This document shows, one piece after another, positions 33,417-42,063 of a stretch of 64,000 nucleotides of DNA (the first letter of the stretch is position 1; each line of letters begins with the position of its first letter). A program made the translations under genes and the position numbers. The stretch covers positions 1-64,000 of the forward strand of contig JAUVDV010000009.1 in NCBI GenBank assembly GCA_030595125.1, written 5' to 3'. Source of the DNA: Deltaproteobacteria bacterium (GTDB lineage: Bacteria; Myxococcota_A; Polyangia; JAAYKL01). The notes beneath the pieces were generated by a model. That model made no database searches. It saw only the letters and a list, made by a program, of their open reading frames with translations, and had not been told where the DNA came from.

Positions 33417-35438
33417 CTACGGTGACCTTCCCGGCTTCCGTTTGTGGACCTTGATTCCGTTCTCGTTCAAGACCATGTCGTAGTCATCACTCTTTTTATA
33501 GTACTTGACCCTTGGTATTTGAATTTTCTTATCTTTTTTCCTTTTCAGGTCTGTATTCCAAATAATTACCCAGTCGGGAACCTGGCCTTCCTCCTGGTGT
33601 CTGTGAAAAGACCAGACATCCTTTCTCAGGGAAAAGTGCGCGCCCACGCGACGTGTCGCGAGCACGGACGCGTCGTCCGGTATCATGGATTGGATTTTCT
33701 TGATTGTCTCGTAGCGTGCAGCGTGCTCCGGTGTGGTAATTCGTTGGAACCCCACGTAACCGGGACGGAATGAAGAGTTCGGCCAGAATACGCCATACAG
33801 GCTGGACATTGAGATGGCGCAAAGCACCATGCCCATGGCCAGTGCTGGTCTTATCCGCCTGGGATCGATATCGAGGGCGCGGACCAGCCGTCCCTTGCTG
33901 ATGTTGTCGATGGCAAAGGGAACGGACGCCAGCATGAACGGTAGCCAGTAGACTGAATACTGGGTCCCGAGCCTTATGAATCCGACCCACGAACCGAAAA
34001 ACGTCGTGGCCAGGCCCCACGTAAACAGGATGTAATGTTTTTTGGAAAACAGGGGCAGCATCATGAGGGGCATAAACATCTTCAGGATGTAAAGAATCCG
34101 CTCCTCCCCGAGGGCGTACTTGATGACAAACCCCGGATTGGTGAGAAGCGAGATGAAAATGCTTGAGGTCGGAGAATGGCCCTGGAGTTTTATCTCTCTG
34201 AAATAGTAAGTGTAGGAGTAGGCGTTCGCCATGACGACGAGGTTGACGAGCAGACCGTATACAGTGGCGAGGACGATGGTTATCGCTGCCACCCGGTACA
34301 ACCTGCCGCTGATAATCATGTAGAGGGCCATCATGGCTGCGAGCGCCGGTGTGTCTTCTCTGATGAGGAACAGGAGGGCAAGGAACCCGTAGTAGGTCTT
34401 GATTCGCTCAGTCTCCAGGCAGTACATGCACCACAATAGAACCGGGAAGGCCAGCACGATGGAATGAAAATCATACATGTTGGGCCCGTGAACCGCAGGG
34501 TGAAAGAGATACACCAGGCTCAGGGCAATGCCGAACAGGGGATTCCCCAACTTGTGTTTTGCGAGGAGGTACAGGGGGATAGCCCCGGAAGCCACCCACG
34601 CCGCCTGAAAAACAATGAGGGTCTCCGCCTTGTTGTAAATCAGCAGGATGGGGGATATTAGCACCAGGATAGGATCGAAATGGCGAGTGATATGGGTTCC
34701 CTCGGGGATGAAAGAGCACCCGAGAAAATTGCCGCGCAGGCTGTGCCAGAGACAATTGATATACAACCCAAAATCCCAGTTCCGTGTGCCGAGGTTGTGA
34801 TGGTGTATCGTCTGCAAATGCGTGAGCGCAGCCATGTAGGACAGGGCGAGTAGAATCACGACAATCAACGGTATCCATCGCGAGCGTCCACGTTCAGACC
34901 CCATCCCGGCCTTCCCCTGAGATAGGGGAAGGGGAAGATGATGGAGGCCAGCCTTGAAGAACGACCACTGCCTTACCTTTGCAATTTGGTAGGCGAAATA
35001 GGCCCCGATGAGTCCGATCCCCAGAGAGGCAATAATCGATATGAACGGGTGTTCCTTTCCGAGGTGGTCTGTCCGCAAGAAGAGAAAGATGGGCACTATG
35101 CAGATGATCACAGCGAACCGGTTCATTTTTCTCGTGAATTCGTGCAAGTTGATGTCGGACTTGCGGCGCGATCGCCGGTACATTACGGCGTAGAAGAAAA
35201 TTACTGCGAAAACGCAGATGGCCGTCCAGGCGAGGAGTTTGTATCGCTCTTCGTTGCCGGCCTGGTCGTCGGCGATATGGCCGATAATCTCCGGCTGAAA
35301 TAGAAACCAGGTGGAGAGCCCCAGGCAGATACCCACAGCGAGCGTCGTCGGCAGCCAGCTTGTCACCGATGCGAGCATGCTGCGAAAATTGTCAATCCAG
35401 GTGTCTATCGATTGCAGCTTGTTCCTCGGCGAGCGCAT
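33417..35438 (-). CDS. DUF2079-type multispanning membrane protein (GT-C-like)
   Basis: A 673-aa membrane protein with about 12 helices. The DUF2079 signature is clear: TRNWDFGLYINCLWHSLRGN (the DXG/N motif after helix 1 of the core), FLGCSFIPEGTHITRHFDPI, FHPAVHGPNMYDFHSIVLAF and FLIREDTPALAAMMALYMII. GT-C-like proteins of this kind probably transfer sugars from lipid carriers on the periplasmic side. Residues near 168-188 (HHLPLPLSQGKAGMGSERG) are encoded by a dispersed palindromic element (34898-34949) inserted in frame between two membrane helices. The N-terminal 190 residues are an extra membrane region. Confidence 0.85.
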   Translation of the reverse strand: MRSPRNKLQSIDTWIDNFRSMLASVTSWLPTTLAVGICLGLSTWFLFQPEIIGHIADDQAGNEERYKLLAWTAICVFAVIFFYAVMYRRSRRKSDINLHEFTRKMNRFAVIICIVPIFLFLRTDHLGKEHPFISIIASLGIGLIGAYFAYQIAKVRQWSFFKAGLHHLPLPLSQGKAGMGSERGRSRWIPLIVVILLALSYMAALTHLQTIHHHNLGTRNWDFGLYINCLWHSLRGNFLGCSFIPEGTHITRHFDPILVLISPILLIYNKAETLIVFQAAWVASGAIPLYLLAKHKLGNPLFGIALSLVYLFHPAVHGPNMYDFHSIVLAFPVLLWCMYCLETERIKTYYGFLALLFLIREDTPALAAMMALYMIISGRLYRVAAITIVLATVYGLLVNLVVMANAYSYTYYFREIKLQGHSPTSSIFISLLTNPGFVIKYALGEERILYILKMFMPLMMLPLFSKKHYILFTWGLATTFFGSWVGFIRLGTQYSVYWLPFMLASVPFAIDNISKGRLVRALDIDPRRIRPALAMGMVLCAISMSSLYGVFWPNSSFRPGYVGFQRITTPEHAARYETIKKIQSMIPDDASVLATRRVGAHFSLRKDVWSFHRHQEEGQVPDWVIIWNTDLKRKKDKKIQIPRVKYYKKSDDYDMVLNENGIKVHKRKPGRSP
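34898..34949. repeat. Palindromic element inserted in a coding sequence
   Basis: The core CCTTCCCCT-GAGAT-AGGGGAAGG is flanked by CCCCATCCC on one side and GATGATGGAGGCC on the other, the same layout as the tandem copies at 60947-61072. Here it adds about 21 codons to the DUF2079 gene without shifting frame. Confidence 0.75.
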
Positions 35439-35502
35439 CGACGCATTCTACTAGGGATACATCACGGTTACAAATGTTGTTTGGAGCCTGTCTTGCCGGG
35501 CT

Positions 35503-36321
35503 TTAGACGATTTTTCCGTTAATAGAAATGGTGTTGGTTTGAACCATTGAGAATTTCCCTGCCTTTTCCATTGCGGCTTGCACGATCCGTTCAATACCGC
35601 CACAACAGGGAACTTCCATCTTGACGATGGTTATTGACTTGATGTTCTGATTTTTGAATATATCAGCCAGTTTTTCAATGTAGGATTCGATTCCCGAATC
35701 GAGCTTGGGGCAAAAATTGATCACGATCTTCCCCTTGACGAACCTTTGATGAAAGTCCGCAAATGCAAAGGGGACGCAATCCGCAGCTATCAAGAGGTCG
35801 GCATTTTTCAGATAAGGAGCATTCGGATTTATGAGATGCAATTGTACCGGCCATTGCTTCAATTCGGACTTCATTTCCATTTTTAGAGCTGTAACAGATT
35901 CTTCTTCTCGATCTATTGAATGTGCCGCAACTCCCGGACAGGTCGTGCAAGCGAAGACTTCTTCTTCTATTATTGGAATAGGAAGTTCCTTTTTGGCCAG
36001 GATGGCAACGGCCTGCTCATAGTATTCATCCTGGTTGTGGTCCTTCAAATGTTTCAGATGTGCCTTGATGGTATTTGGACCGGCTCTTACAATGTTTTCC
36101 ATTACTTGCGCCTCATCGTAAGGCGCGGCTTCTCTCTCGACCGTAGTGATCGCTCCTTCCGGGCATTCTCCGATACAGGCTCCGAGTCCGTCACAGAACA
36201 GGTCACTTATCAGTCGTGCCTTGCCGTCAATTATCTGTAATGCTCCCTCCGGGCAGTTGGGAATGCACAGTTCGCAACCGTTACATTTTTCCTCGTCAAT
36301 TTCGATGATCTGGCGTTTCAT
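35503..36321 (-). CDS. 2[4Fe-4S] ferredoxin-domain protein with extra Cys sites
   Basis: A 272-aa cytosolic protein. Two clusters are bound by CNGCELCIPNCPEGAL and CDGLGACIGECPEGAI at residues 14-60. The remaining 210 residues hold a CTTCPG motif (about 125-130) and a late PCCGG motif and resemble the stand-alone ferredoxin-like proteins often found beside hybrid-cluster protein or Rrf2-type regulators in anaerobes. The C-terminal half has an alternating beta/alpha pattern (ADLLIAADCVPFAFADFHQR). Last gene of the Rrf2-led, AT-rich operon. Likely an electron carrier; target unknown. Confidence 0.82.
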   Translation of the reverse strand: MKRQIIEIDEEKCNGCELCIPNCPEGALQIIDGKARLISDLFCDGLGACIGECPEGAITTVEREAAPYDEAQVMENIVRAGPNTIKAHLKHLKDHNQDEYYEQAVAILAKKELPIPIIEEEVFACTTCPGVAAHSIDREEESVTALKMEMKSELKQWPVQLHLINPNAPYLKNADLLIAADCVPFAFADFHQRFVKGKIVINFCPKLDSGIESYIEKLADIFKNQNIKSITIVKMEVPCCGGIERIVQAAMEKAGKFSMVQTNTISINGKIV

Positions 36322-36334
36322 TGTACTGATTTCC

Positions 36335-36673
36335 TTACGTCATTATGGTTTTTGCTGTCGGCCTGGGGAGTTTCATTACGAGCACACGCACGTCTGCATC
36401 AGTTTCGTTGTAGATGCAATGAACAATGTCTTTCGGGCTTTCGACGATATCATCCACCTTTACCTGGACTTTTTCGTCTCCAACCATGATTGTCGGGCTT
36501 CCTTCCAGAACATAGAAGGCAACATCGACCGGTGTGATGTGCGGTTTCAAGCTCTCACCGACCTTCAGGTTCAGATGCATGATAATGGCGTGATCCTTGT
36601 CGTAGAGCTTGTTGGCAATAATCCCGTGCGGCGTTTTCGCCAACTCAAGTTCTTTGTAATTTCTGATTTTCAT
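36335..36673 (-). CDS. Cupin-domain protein
   Basis: A 112-aa single cupin. The ATG at 36673 overlaps the permease stop (ATGA) and has AAGGAG 9 bases upstream. The first motif (VGESLKPHITPVDVAFYVLE) and second motif (DIVESPKDIVHCIYNETD) carry His at metal-binding positions, though the first motif has only one of the usual two His. It sits between the metal-efflux permease and ferredoxin-like genes, so metal or redox sensing or binding is plausible. Small cupins of this kind often accompany Fe-S proteins. Confidence 0.85.
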   Translation of the reverse strand: MKIRNYKELELAKTPHGIIANKLYDKDHAIIMHLNLKVGESLKPHITPVDVAFYVLEGSPTIMVGDEKVQVKVDDIVESPKDIVHCIYNETDADVRVLVMKLPRPTAKTIMT

Positions 36674-37809
36674 TTTTCTTTCTCCTTGGTATCGACGCAA
36701 TGTTGACAGGTCATGTCCGGGACCTTGTAATTCCCTTTCATGTCGATTAGCTCCTTGTTTCTCCCGGCAAATCTACTTGAAATACTTCTTGCAATTGAGA
36801 GCACTATTAACCCCGAAAGAAGAATCGCCGAGAGCGTTTTCAGCCAGAACGGAAGCATTTCCATTCCGCCGGTCAGCAGGTTCATATCTTTGTCGGAAAT
36901 TTTCCAGATATAGTCGACCAACAACCCGAAAAGAAGAGCGGTAACAATTATGGAAAACAGGTAGGTGAATAAGGTTCGTTTACCCAGTTTTCCAGAAACA
37001 AAGGCCAGGGTAGCGGTATTGGTAGCTGGACCGGCGATCAGAAAGATCAAACCTGCGCCGGGAGACATTCCCTTGATGACAAGAGAGGCAGCAATAGGAA
37101 TCGAACCGGTGGCGCAGATATACATTGGAATCGAAATTACCAGCATGATGGGGTAAGCAAGCAGGGGATTGCCGAGGTATTGTTCAATGAAATCTCCCGG
37201 AATGAGAAATTCGATAACGCCGCCTGCAACAACCCCGATCAATATCCATTTGCCGGCATCATCGATCAATTCAATGAACCCATATTGGAAAATATTTTTT
37301 GTCTTTTCCAATAAGCCATGCGAATGGGGTTCCTCTATATTACAGATATTGCAGGAATATCCCCCGGGAGGTTCCATGTTTTCAATATCCTGCTTTTTGT
37401 CCAGAAGCCCGGTCAGAGAACCGCTCAGGATTCCGGCAAAAAAAGCCGCAATGGGCCTGATGATGGCAAACAAGGGCCCGAGCAGAGAATATGTCGCGAG
37501 GATGGAATCAACTCCCGTGGTCGGCGTGGAAGAAAGAAAAGATACCGTTGAACCTCTACCCGCGCCCTCTTTTCGCAAGTAGGCGGCAACGGGAATTACT
37601 CCACAGGAGCACAGGGGCAAGGGAACTCCAAAAAGCGACGCCTTGGCAATTGCGCCCAATTTATTCCCAGATAAATGCCTGTAGATCTTCTCTCTTGGGA
37701 TGATGAGATTCAGAACTCCGGCAATGAGAAAACCGAAAAGAAGATACGGCGACATTTCCAGAAGTAAAAACCAGATCGATTTTGAAATTCCTGTAAATAT
37801 CTCATACAT
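36670..37809 (-). CDS. SO_0444/ArsP-family metal efflux permease
   Basis: A 379-aa membrane protein of the PF03773 permease group. Key segments: FGVPLPLCSCGVIPVAAYLR with the conserved CSC, and SFLSSTPTTGVDSILATYSL; the second half repeats the pattern (PMYICATGSIPIAASLVIKG, LIFLIAGPATNTATLAFVSG). A cytoplasmic loop holds CNICNIEEPHSH, a likely metal site. Relatives export Cu/Zn or organoarsenicals. The C-terminus starts an HMA-type metal motif (DMTCQHCV) but stops seven residues later, so a metal-binding domain found in some relatives appears truncated. Second gene of the Rrf2-led operon. Confidence 0.85.
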   Translation of the reverse strand: MYEIFTGISKSIWFLLLEMSPYLLFGFLIAGVLNLIIPREKIYRHLSGNKLGAIAKASLFGVPLPLCSCGVIPVAAYLRKEGAGRGSTVSFLSSTPTTGVDSILATYSLLGPLFAIIRPIAAFFAGILSGSLTGLLDKKQDIENMEPPGGYSCNICNIEEPHSHGLLEKTKNIFQYGFIELIDDAGKWILIGVVAGGVIEFLIPGDFIEQYLGNPLLAYPIMLVISIPMYICATGSIPIAASLVIKGMSPGAGLIFLIAGPATNTATLAFVSGKLGKRTLFTYLFSIIVTALLFGLLVDYIWKISDKDMNLLTGGMEMLPFWLKTLSAILLSGLIVLSIARSISSRFAGRNKELIDMKGNYKVPDMTCQHCVDTKEKEK

Positions 37810-37817
37810 TACGATAC

Positions 37818-38222
37818 TTACTCAACAAAATCGGACAATTTTATTGTCTTGAAAGTCTGGTAAACATTATTTGAAATATTTTTTAGACCATCACCGAATA
37901 TGCAAGTTTCAAAGGTGCACACCGCCTTATCAAGAGGGCAGTCATTCGGGACAATTTGGGATTCCACAATCTCGTAAATATCAAGGAAGCTGATTTCTTC
38001 TGCGGGTTTGTTCAGCACAAACCCACCCAAGGGCCCCCGGAAAGATCTGACGAGCCCGCTCTTGCTCAGTCTCTGGAATATTTTGGCAAGGTGAGCCTCG
38101 GATGCATTTAATTTCTTCGCCAGGTACTTCACATTTGTTTTCCTGGGACTTTGGCGTGCCAGAATCGCCAGTCCGTGCAGAGCCAGCGAAGCACCTTCCG
38201 AAATATTGATAAAATGCGACAT
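37818..38222 (-). CDS. Rrf2-family transcriptional regulator
   Basis: A 134-aa regulator with the Rrf2 winged helix (HFINISEGASLALHGLAILA, KYLAKKLNASEAHLAKIFQR, GLVRSFRGPLGGFVLNKP) and three Cys in the expected cluster loop (CPLDKAVCTFETC). This spacing fits a [2Fe-2S] or [4Fe-4S] sensor as in IscR/NsrR-type proteins. It heads the operon permease-cupin-ferredoxin, 8 bases upstream of the permease. Its own promoter carries a palindrome across the -10 box, so it is likely autoregulated and controls the operon in response to redox, NO or metal stress. Confidence 0.92.
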   Translation of the reverse strand: MSHFINISEGASLALHGLAILARQSPRKTNVKYLAKKLNASEAHLAKIFQRLSKSGLVRSFRGPLGGFVLNKPAEEISFLDIYEIVESQIVPNDCPLDKAVCTFETCIFGDGLKNISNNVYQTFKTIKLSDFVE

Positions 38223-38243
38223 ATTAACCCCTAAACCCCAAAA

Positions 38244-38280
38244 CAGGTACCAGAATACCTGAAAGGGATCTTAATGTCAA
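38244..38280 (-). promoter_or_regulatory. Rrf2-operon promoter with palindromic operator
   Basis: Minus strand: TTGACA (38275-38280), exactly 17 bases, TATTCT (38252-38257). The inverted repeat CAGGTA-CCAGAA-TACCTG (38244-38261) overlaps the -10 box, where a bound Rrf2 dimer would block polymerase. Confidence 0.75.
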
Positions 38281-38355
38281 GGAGATTTGTGGCTTATAAA
38301 TCCATGAGCCGGTTTTGTCTTTAAAAGTCTCAATAGACCAAATGGAGGTAAACTG

Positions 38356-39345
38356 ATGACAAGAATAATTCCGCTGCTAATACTACTTGGCGCTCTGGCG
38401 ATGTCCCTGACTCACTGCATCGAAAACGCGGACGGGAGTTCCGATTCGGACTCGGACTCTGACTCGGACAGCGATTCCGACTCTGATGGAGACAGCGATT
38501 CCGATTCCGACACTGATTCCGACACTGATTCCGATACCGATTCCGACACTGATTCCGACACCGATTCCGACACTGACTGGGACACGGATCCACCCGACGA
38601 CATAGGTCCGGCGGGTCAGTTCACAGAGTCCATCAGCGTTGATGGCGTGGGACGCTCGTACCAACTCTACGTTCCCCAGTCGGCGGTCGATGACATGGGA
38701 ACCGGGCCGGTACCGATGCTGATCGCCCTGCACGGTGCGGGCGACAGCGGTTCCAATTTTATCGCCGCTATTGACATGATCAGCACTGCCAGCACCAACG
38801 GGTTCATTCTTGTGGGTCCCGAGGGCTATAACTCAGGCTGGTTCGTCGAGAGCGCCGAGGGCTGGCCGGGAGCCGACGGCAACGCCAACTCTCTGAACAA
38901 CGACGCGGAGTTTATGCTGCAGATCATTTCGGAAACAGGTGATTCCTACTGGGTGGATCACGACATGATCTATGCTGTGGGCCATTCGCGGGGAGCCGGC
39001 TTCACCGGGATGATGGCCATTTTCTCGGGAGGGCTGACCATCGCCTCCGGCACCTGGTCGACTCCATTCGCCGCCTACGGCATCAATGCCGGATACGATG
39101 CGACCGGCGGTGCCCAGAGTCTTACCCCGGCAACTCCAAAACGACCCATCTGGATCATTCACGGAGCTAGCGATTCAGTGGTTCCCTATTCGTACGGCGA
39201 GAGCTTCTACAACGATCTGAACGCCGCCGGATGGGACGTCGATTTCACCGGAGTGACGGGAGCATCTCACGTGTGGTTGTGGCGTGACACATACGGGCAG
39301 AACAACCAGGATCTCTGGGATTTCTTCGAGAGTAACGCCCTGTAA
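38356..39345 (+). CDS. Alpha/beta-hydrolase (LpqC/PHB-depolymerase-like esterase) lipoprotein on an Asp-Ser/Thr rod
   Basis: A 329-aa surface esterase. GGAGGT precedes the ATG; the leader ends at LTHC (Cys21), followed by CIE and a D-S/D-T rod (bases about 38429-38586). The hydrolase domain begins near residue 90: oxyanion-hole region PMLIALHGAGDSGSNF, nucleophile Ser in AVGHSRGAGFTG, acid in WIIHGASDSVVP, and His in GASHVW. The layout fits the poly(3-hydroxybutyrate) depolymerase/feruloyl esterase group. The leader and even its DNA resemble those of the gene at 42807, suggesting shared modular export parts. Substrate unknown. Confidence 0.88.
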   Translation: MTRIIPLLILLGALAMSLTHCIENADGSSDSDSDSDSDSDSDSDGDSDSDSDTDSDTDSDTDSDTDSDTDSDTDWDTDPPDDIGPAGQFTESISVDGVGRSYQLYVPQSAVDDMGTGPVPMLIALHGAGDSGSNFIAAIDMISTASTNGFILVGPEGYNSGWFVESAEGWPGADGNANSLNNDAEFMLQIISETGDSYWVDHDMIYAVGHSRGAGFTGMMAIFSGGLTIASGTWSTPFAAYGINAGYDATGGAQSLTPATPKRPIWIIHGASDSVVPYSYGESFYNDLNAAGWDVDFTGVTGASHVWLWRDTYGQNNQDLWDFFESNAL

Positions 39346-39354
39346 GAGGTGAGA

Positions 39355-40359
39355 TCAGATAGCGATTCCGAATCCTATCCTCACGCCCGCGCCGACCCAC
39401 CAGCCTCCGAAAGTCACGTCGTCGTCGTCGCGTACTTGCGCCACAACTACCGGCAGGCCGTATCCGCCCTGGAGGCAGAGGCCGATGGTGGTACGGCCGA
39501 GCAGCAATGTTGGAGCCACCTCGATCCGCGCCTCGCCCGCGCCGCCGGCGGAAACCCTCTCGACAAAGGCCTCGGAATCTCTGGCTCGCCCCTCGATGCG
39601 CGCGTACCCCCCCATGAGCAATACCCTGGCGTCCAGTTGAAAACGATGCACGATCACCAGCAATCCGGAGATCCCCAGACCGGCCGTTACTGCGAGGGCT
39701 CCCACCTCTCCGCCCAGCCTGTCCACGTTCGAGCCCTCCACGTCGATGGCCGCAACCAGGGCTACTCTCTTGCTAAATCGATAGACGAAGTCGATCTCGC
39801 CGTACCCGCCGACGAGCGCCTTGCCCGATCCGAGAGCCCGCGCCCTTATACCGCCCCCGATCTCGAGATCCAGGCGAACCTGATCTGTGGACTTGGGTTG
39901 GGGTTCCGGGGGGGGCGCTGGTGGCTCCGGAGTCGTTGGCGCCACAACAGGCGGAGGATTGTCCTCTTCCAGCCTCCACAGGGCGCCGGCAAACTGGGCA
40001 ATGATTAGGGCGATCTGACGCTCTTCGCCCTCGTCCAGTTTCTCCGGCGCAGGCACCGTTCGCTGTATTTTCTGGGTTCGCTCGGGATTGAAGACATTGA
40101 CGATCACGCTTGTCTCATCGCAAAACAGTTCAATAGAAAGCGGAGGCAGATTCTCGACGTTTTCCACCGAGGCCAGTTCCAGATATAGCAATCGCTTGAT
40201 TTCTTCCCCATCGAGATGCTCACACTCCTGAATGCTCAGGGGAAACGGCTGTACGCGGCCTTCGGCGGCAACCGCTCCGGCCGAGGCGAATACAATGCAG
40301 AGCAACGAGGTGGCCACAAGGGGCGCCCTCGCCGGGAAATGGGTTTTACTTAAGATCAC
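39355..40359 (-). CDS. Predicted outer-membrane barrel protein of the ECF operon
   Basis: A 334-aa exported protein. Signal peptide (LVATSLLCIVFASAGAVAA). Residues 40-140 form a periplasmic domain with two Cys (SIQECEHLDGEEIKRLLYLE, LSIELFCDET). A Pro-rich linker (PPPVVAPTTPEPPAPPPEP) leads to about 180 residues of short Gly-rich beta strands (LDLEIGGGIRARALGSGKAL, VGAGVRIGFGIAI) typical of small outer-membrane barrels. Its start overlaps the FecR-TPR stop by four bases. Together with sigma and FecR-like genes it forms an envelope-signalling operon; the barrel may be sensor or effector. Confidence 0.68.
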   Translation of the reverse strand: MILSKTHFPARAPLVATSLLCIVFASAGAVAAEGRVQPFPLSIQECEHLDGEEIKRLLYLELASVENVENLPPLSIELFCDETSVIVNVFNPERTQKIQRTVPAPEKLDEGEERQIALIIAQFAGALWRLEEDNPPPVVAPTTPEPPAPPPEPQPKSTDQVRLDLEIGGGIRARALGSGKALVGGYGEIDFVYRFSKRVALVAAIDVEGSNVDRLGGEVGALAVTAGLGISGLLVIVHRFQLDARVLLMGGYARIEGRARDSEAFVERVSAGGAGEARIEVAPTLLLGRTTIGLCLQGGYGLPVVVAQVRDDDDVTFGGWWVGAGVRIGFGIAI

Positions 40360-41444
40360 TGAGTGATTTTACGCATACGATCGGCGTAAGGTCCATCCGG
40401 AAACTTATCCAGGTATCGCCTTGCGGCATTGTTGGCCTCCCGCAGGTGTCCGATCCTGTCGAGGGAGATTGCCTCCTGGAAGTGGGCATCCTCCGCGAGA
40501 GTGCCTCTCGGCGAACTTCTCCAGCACTTGCGGAATGCCCGGGCAGCGTCCACGTATCGGCCTCGCTGACTCTCTACCTTGCCGAGGGTGTAGAGCACGC
40601 TGACTACTCTCCCGTCCCCCGGGTATATAGTCACCAGCTTGTGGAGCAATTTTGCCGCCAGGTTGTTGTCTCCCCGTTTGCGTGCCCGATCCACCTCCCG
40701 CATCAGATAGGAGAATGATGGGACGCTTTCGTCGTACTGCTTGGGGGCTCCTTCAACTACGGAGACGGTTCCTTTTATCAGGGGCGCTTCCGGTTCTTCA
40801 TCGACCGAGGCCACGCTCTGCTCGTTGGAACGATCCCGGCCGGCCAGCACGATTTCCTCGCCCGCCGTCAGCTCCACTACACCGGATCCGCTGTCGACAA
40901 TCACCACTCCCCGCTCCACCTTCACCCTGACGTCGGTGATATCCACCTCCACTATAAACACCGTTCCTACAACCCTCACCTCGACACCGCCTGCGTTCAC
41001 CAGGAACTCGCGGCCAGGGATCTTCTTTACCTGATATCGAACCTGTCCGTTCTTGTGCCAGATCTTCACTGCGGACATCGACTGCTCCTCGACATCCACT
41101 TCCGCCGTCGTGAGATAGGTGGCCGTGGAGCCGTCGAGGAACCTGAACTGAGACAAACCGGCCTTTGAACCTTGTCCCGGGCCCAGGCCGGCGATGTCCA
41201 GTTTGGTATTCTCGGGCACCGCCGGGTGCGTTCCGTCGTCGAACATGAACATGAACAGCCCCAGGATCGCCAGCACCGCAGCCGCAATTGCCGCCGCAAC
41301 CACGAGCCTGGGCCTCGATACCGCTTTCCTGGATTCTCGACGGTGAGAGAGTAGCCTGGTAAGGACACGGCGTTCTGTTACCGCGTCCCACCTCGCCTCC
41401 TCGATGCCGGTCTTCCAGGCTTCTATTGCATTATCAAGATTCAT
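40356..41444 (-). CDS. FecR-domain membrane protein with TPR-like C-terminus
   Basis: A 362-aa single-pass protein. The cytoplasmic N-terminal 45 residues are followed by a helix (VVAAAIAAAVLAILGLFMFM). The FecR domain spans about residues 80-200 (LDGSTATYLTTAEVDVEEQS; GREFLVNAGGVEVRVVGTVF; VKVERGVVIVDSGSGVVELT; GEEIV). The last 110 residues are TPR-like helices (LAAKLLHKLVTIYPGDGRVV, YVDAARAFRKCWRSSPRGTL). It overlaps the sigma-factor gene by 11 bases, so it is probably the cognate anti-sigma or signal-transducing partner; a FecR-TPR fusion points to partner binding in the periplasm. Confidence 0.82.
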   Translation of the reverse strand: MNLDNAIEAWKTGIEEARWDAVTERRVLTRLLSHRRESRKAVSRPRLVVAAAIAAAVLAILGLFMFMFDDGTHPAVPENTKLDIAGLGPGQGSKAGLSQFRFLDGSTATYLTTAEVDVEEQSMSAVKIWHKNGQVRYQVKKIPGREFLVNAGGVEVRVVGTVFIVEVDITDVRVKVERGVVIVDSGSGVVELTAGEEIVLAGRDRSNEQSVASVDEEPEAPLIKGTVSVVEGAPKQYDESVPSFSYLMREVDRARKRGDNNLAAKLLHKLVTIYPGDGRVVSVLYTLGKVESQRGRYVDAARAFRKCWRSSPRGTLAEDAHFQEAISLDRIGHLREANNAARRYLDKFPDGPYADRMRKITQ

Positions 41445-41985
41445 TCATTTTTTCCCTGATTGTTTGTTCCGATTTGTTGATACGCCTCTTCACCGTGGCC
41501 ACGGAGATCCCGCACACCTCGGCGATCTCCCCCAGGGATCGCTCTTCTAAACGTCGCAATATCCAGGGGTACAACAGTTTCGTCGGCATGCCTTCCATTG
41601 CTCTCACAAGATCCAGGGGTACCGGACGTTCCCTGGGATCGTAGCTCTGGTCCGTTTCTTTCGAGGCCCAGAAATGTAAAAATCCGATGCGCCTCTTCCT
41701 GGCTGACCGGCGCCGGGCGAGTCTCACGGCAATCTTCACCAGCCAGGTTCTGAAATATTCGGGTTCCCTCAGGCCAATCATTTTCTCCGACGCGGTGACG
41801 AACACCTCCTGGACCTGGTCTTCCAGTTCGCCATCGTCACCCGTTATCCCGTAAATGACACCGGCAATGTATCGTGCGTGCCTGGAGTACAGGGCTGTGA
41901 ACGCACGATCATCTCCGCGCCTTGCGCCTTCTACAAGAACGGCATCGCTTTCGTGGGCGGCGATAAGTTTTGCTGAAGTACCCAT
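41434..41985 (-). CDS. ECF-type RNA polymerase sigma factor
   Basis: A 183-aa sigma-70-family factor. Region 2 is seen at residues 25-75 (DRAFTALYSRHARYIAGVIY, EDQVQEVFVTASEKM, FRTWLVKIAVRLARRR), region 4 at 125-180 (MPTKLLYPWILRRLEERSLG, EIAEVCGISVATVKRRINKS). Size and lack of region 3 fit extracytoplasmic-function sigma factors. It is the first gene of the sigma-FecR-barrel operon. A palindrome (42039-42058) lies in the spacer to the divergent lipoprotein gene, which may be one of its targets. Confidence 0.9.
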   Translation of the reverse strand: MGTSAKLIAAHESDAVLVEGARRGDDRAFTALYSRHARYIAGVIYGITGDDGELEDQVQEVFVTASEKMIGLREPEYFRTWLVKIAVRLARRRSARKRRIGFLHFWASKETDQSYDPRERPVPLDLVRAMEGMPTKLLYPWILRRLEERSLGEIAEVCGISVATVKRRINKSEQTIREKMNES

Positions 41986-42038
41986 GTTGCCCTATTGAGC
42001 GCCCCCGAAGGTGAAACGGCTCATTTCCAGACACGCTA

Positions 42039-42058
42039 AAATTATGATAACATAATTT
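42039..42058. promoter_or_regulatory. 20-bp AT-rich palindrome between sigma factor and lipoprotein genes
   Basis: AAATTATG-ATAA-CATAATTT is a perfect inverted repeat with 8-base arms, 53 bases upstream of the sigma gene and just before the divergent lipoprotein gene. It could be an operator for either. No matching -35/-10 pair is clear. Confidence 0.5.
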
Positions 42059-42063
42059 AGGCA

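Noticed and set aside
38429..38586. CRISPR-like array in the Asp-Ser/Thr repeat DNA
   Set aside because: The period is 6 bases with no unique spacers, and the frame encodes a lipoprotein rod.
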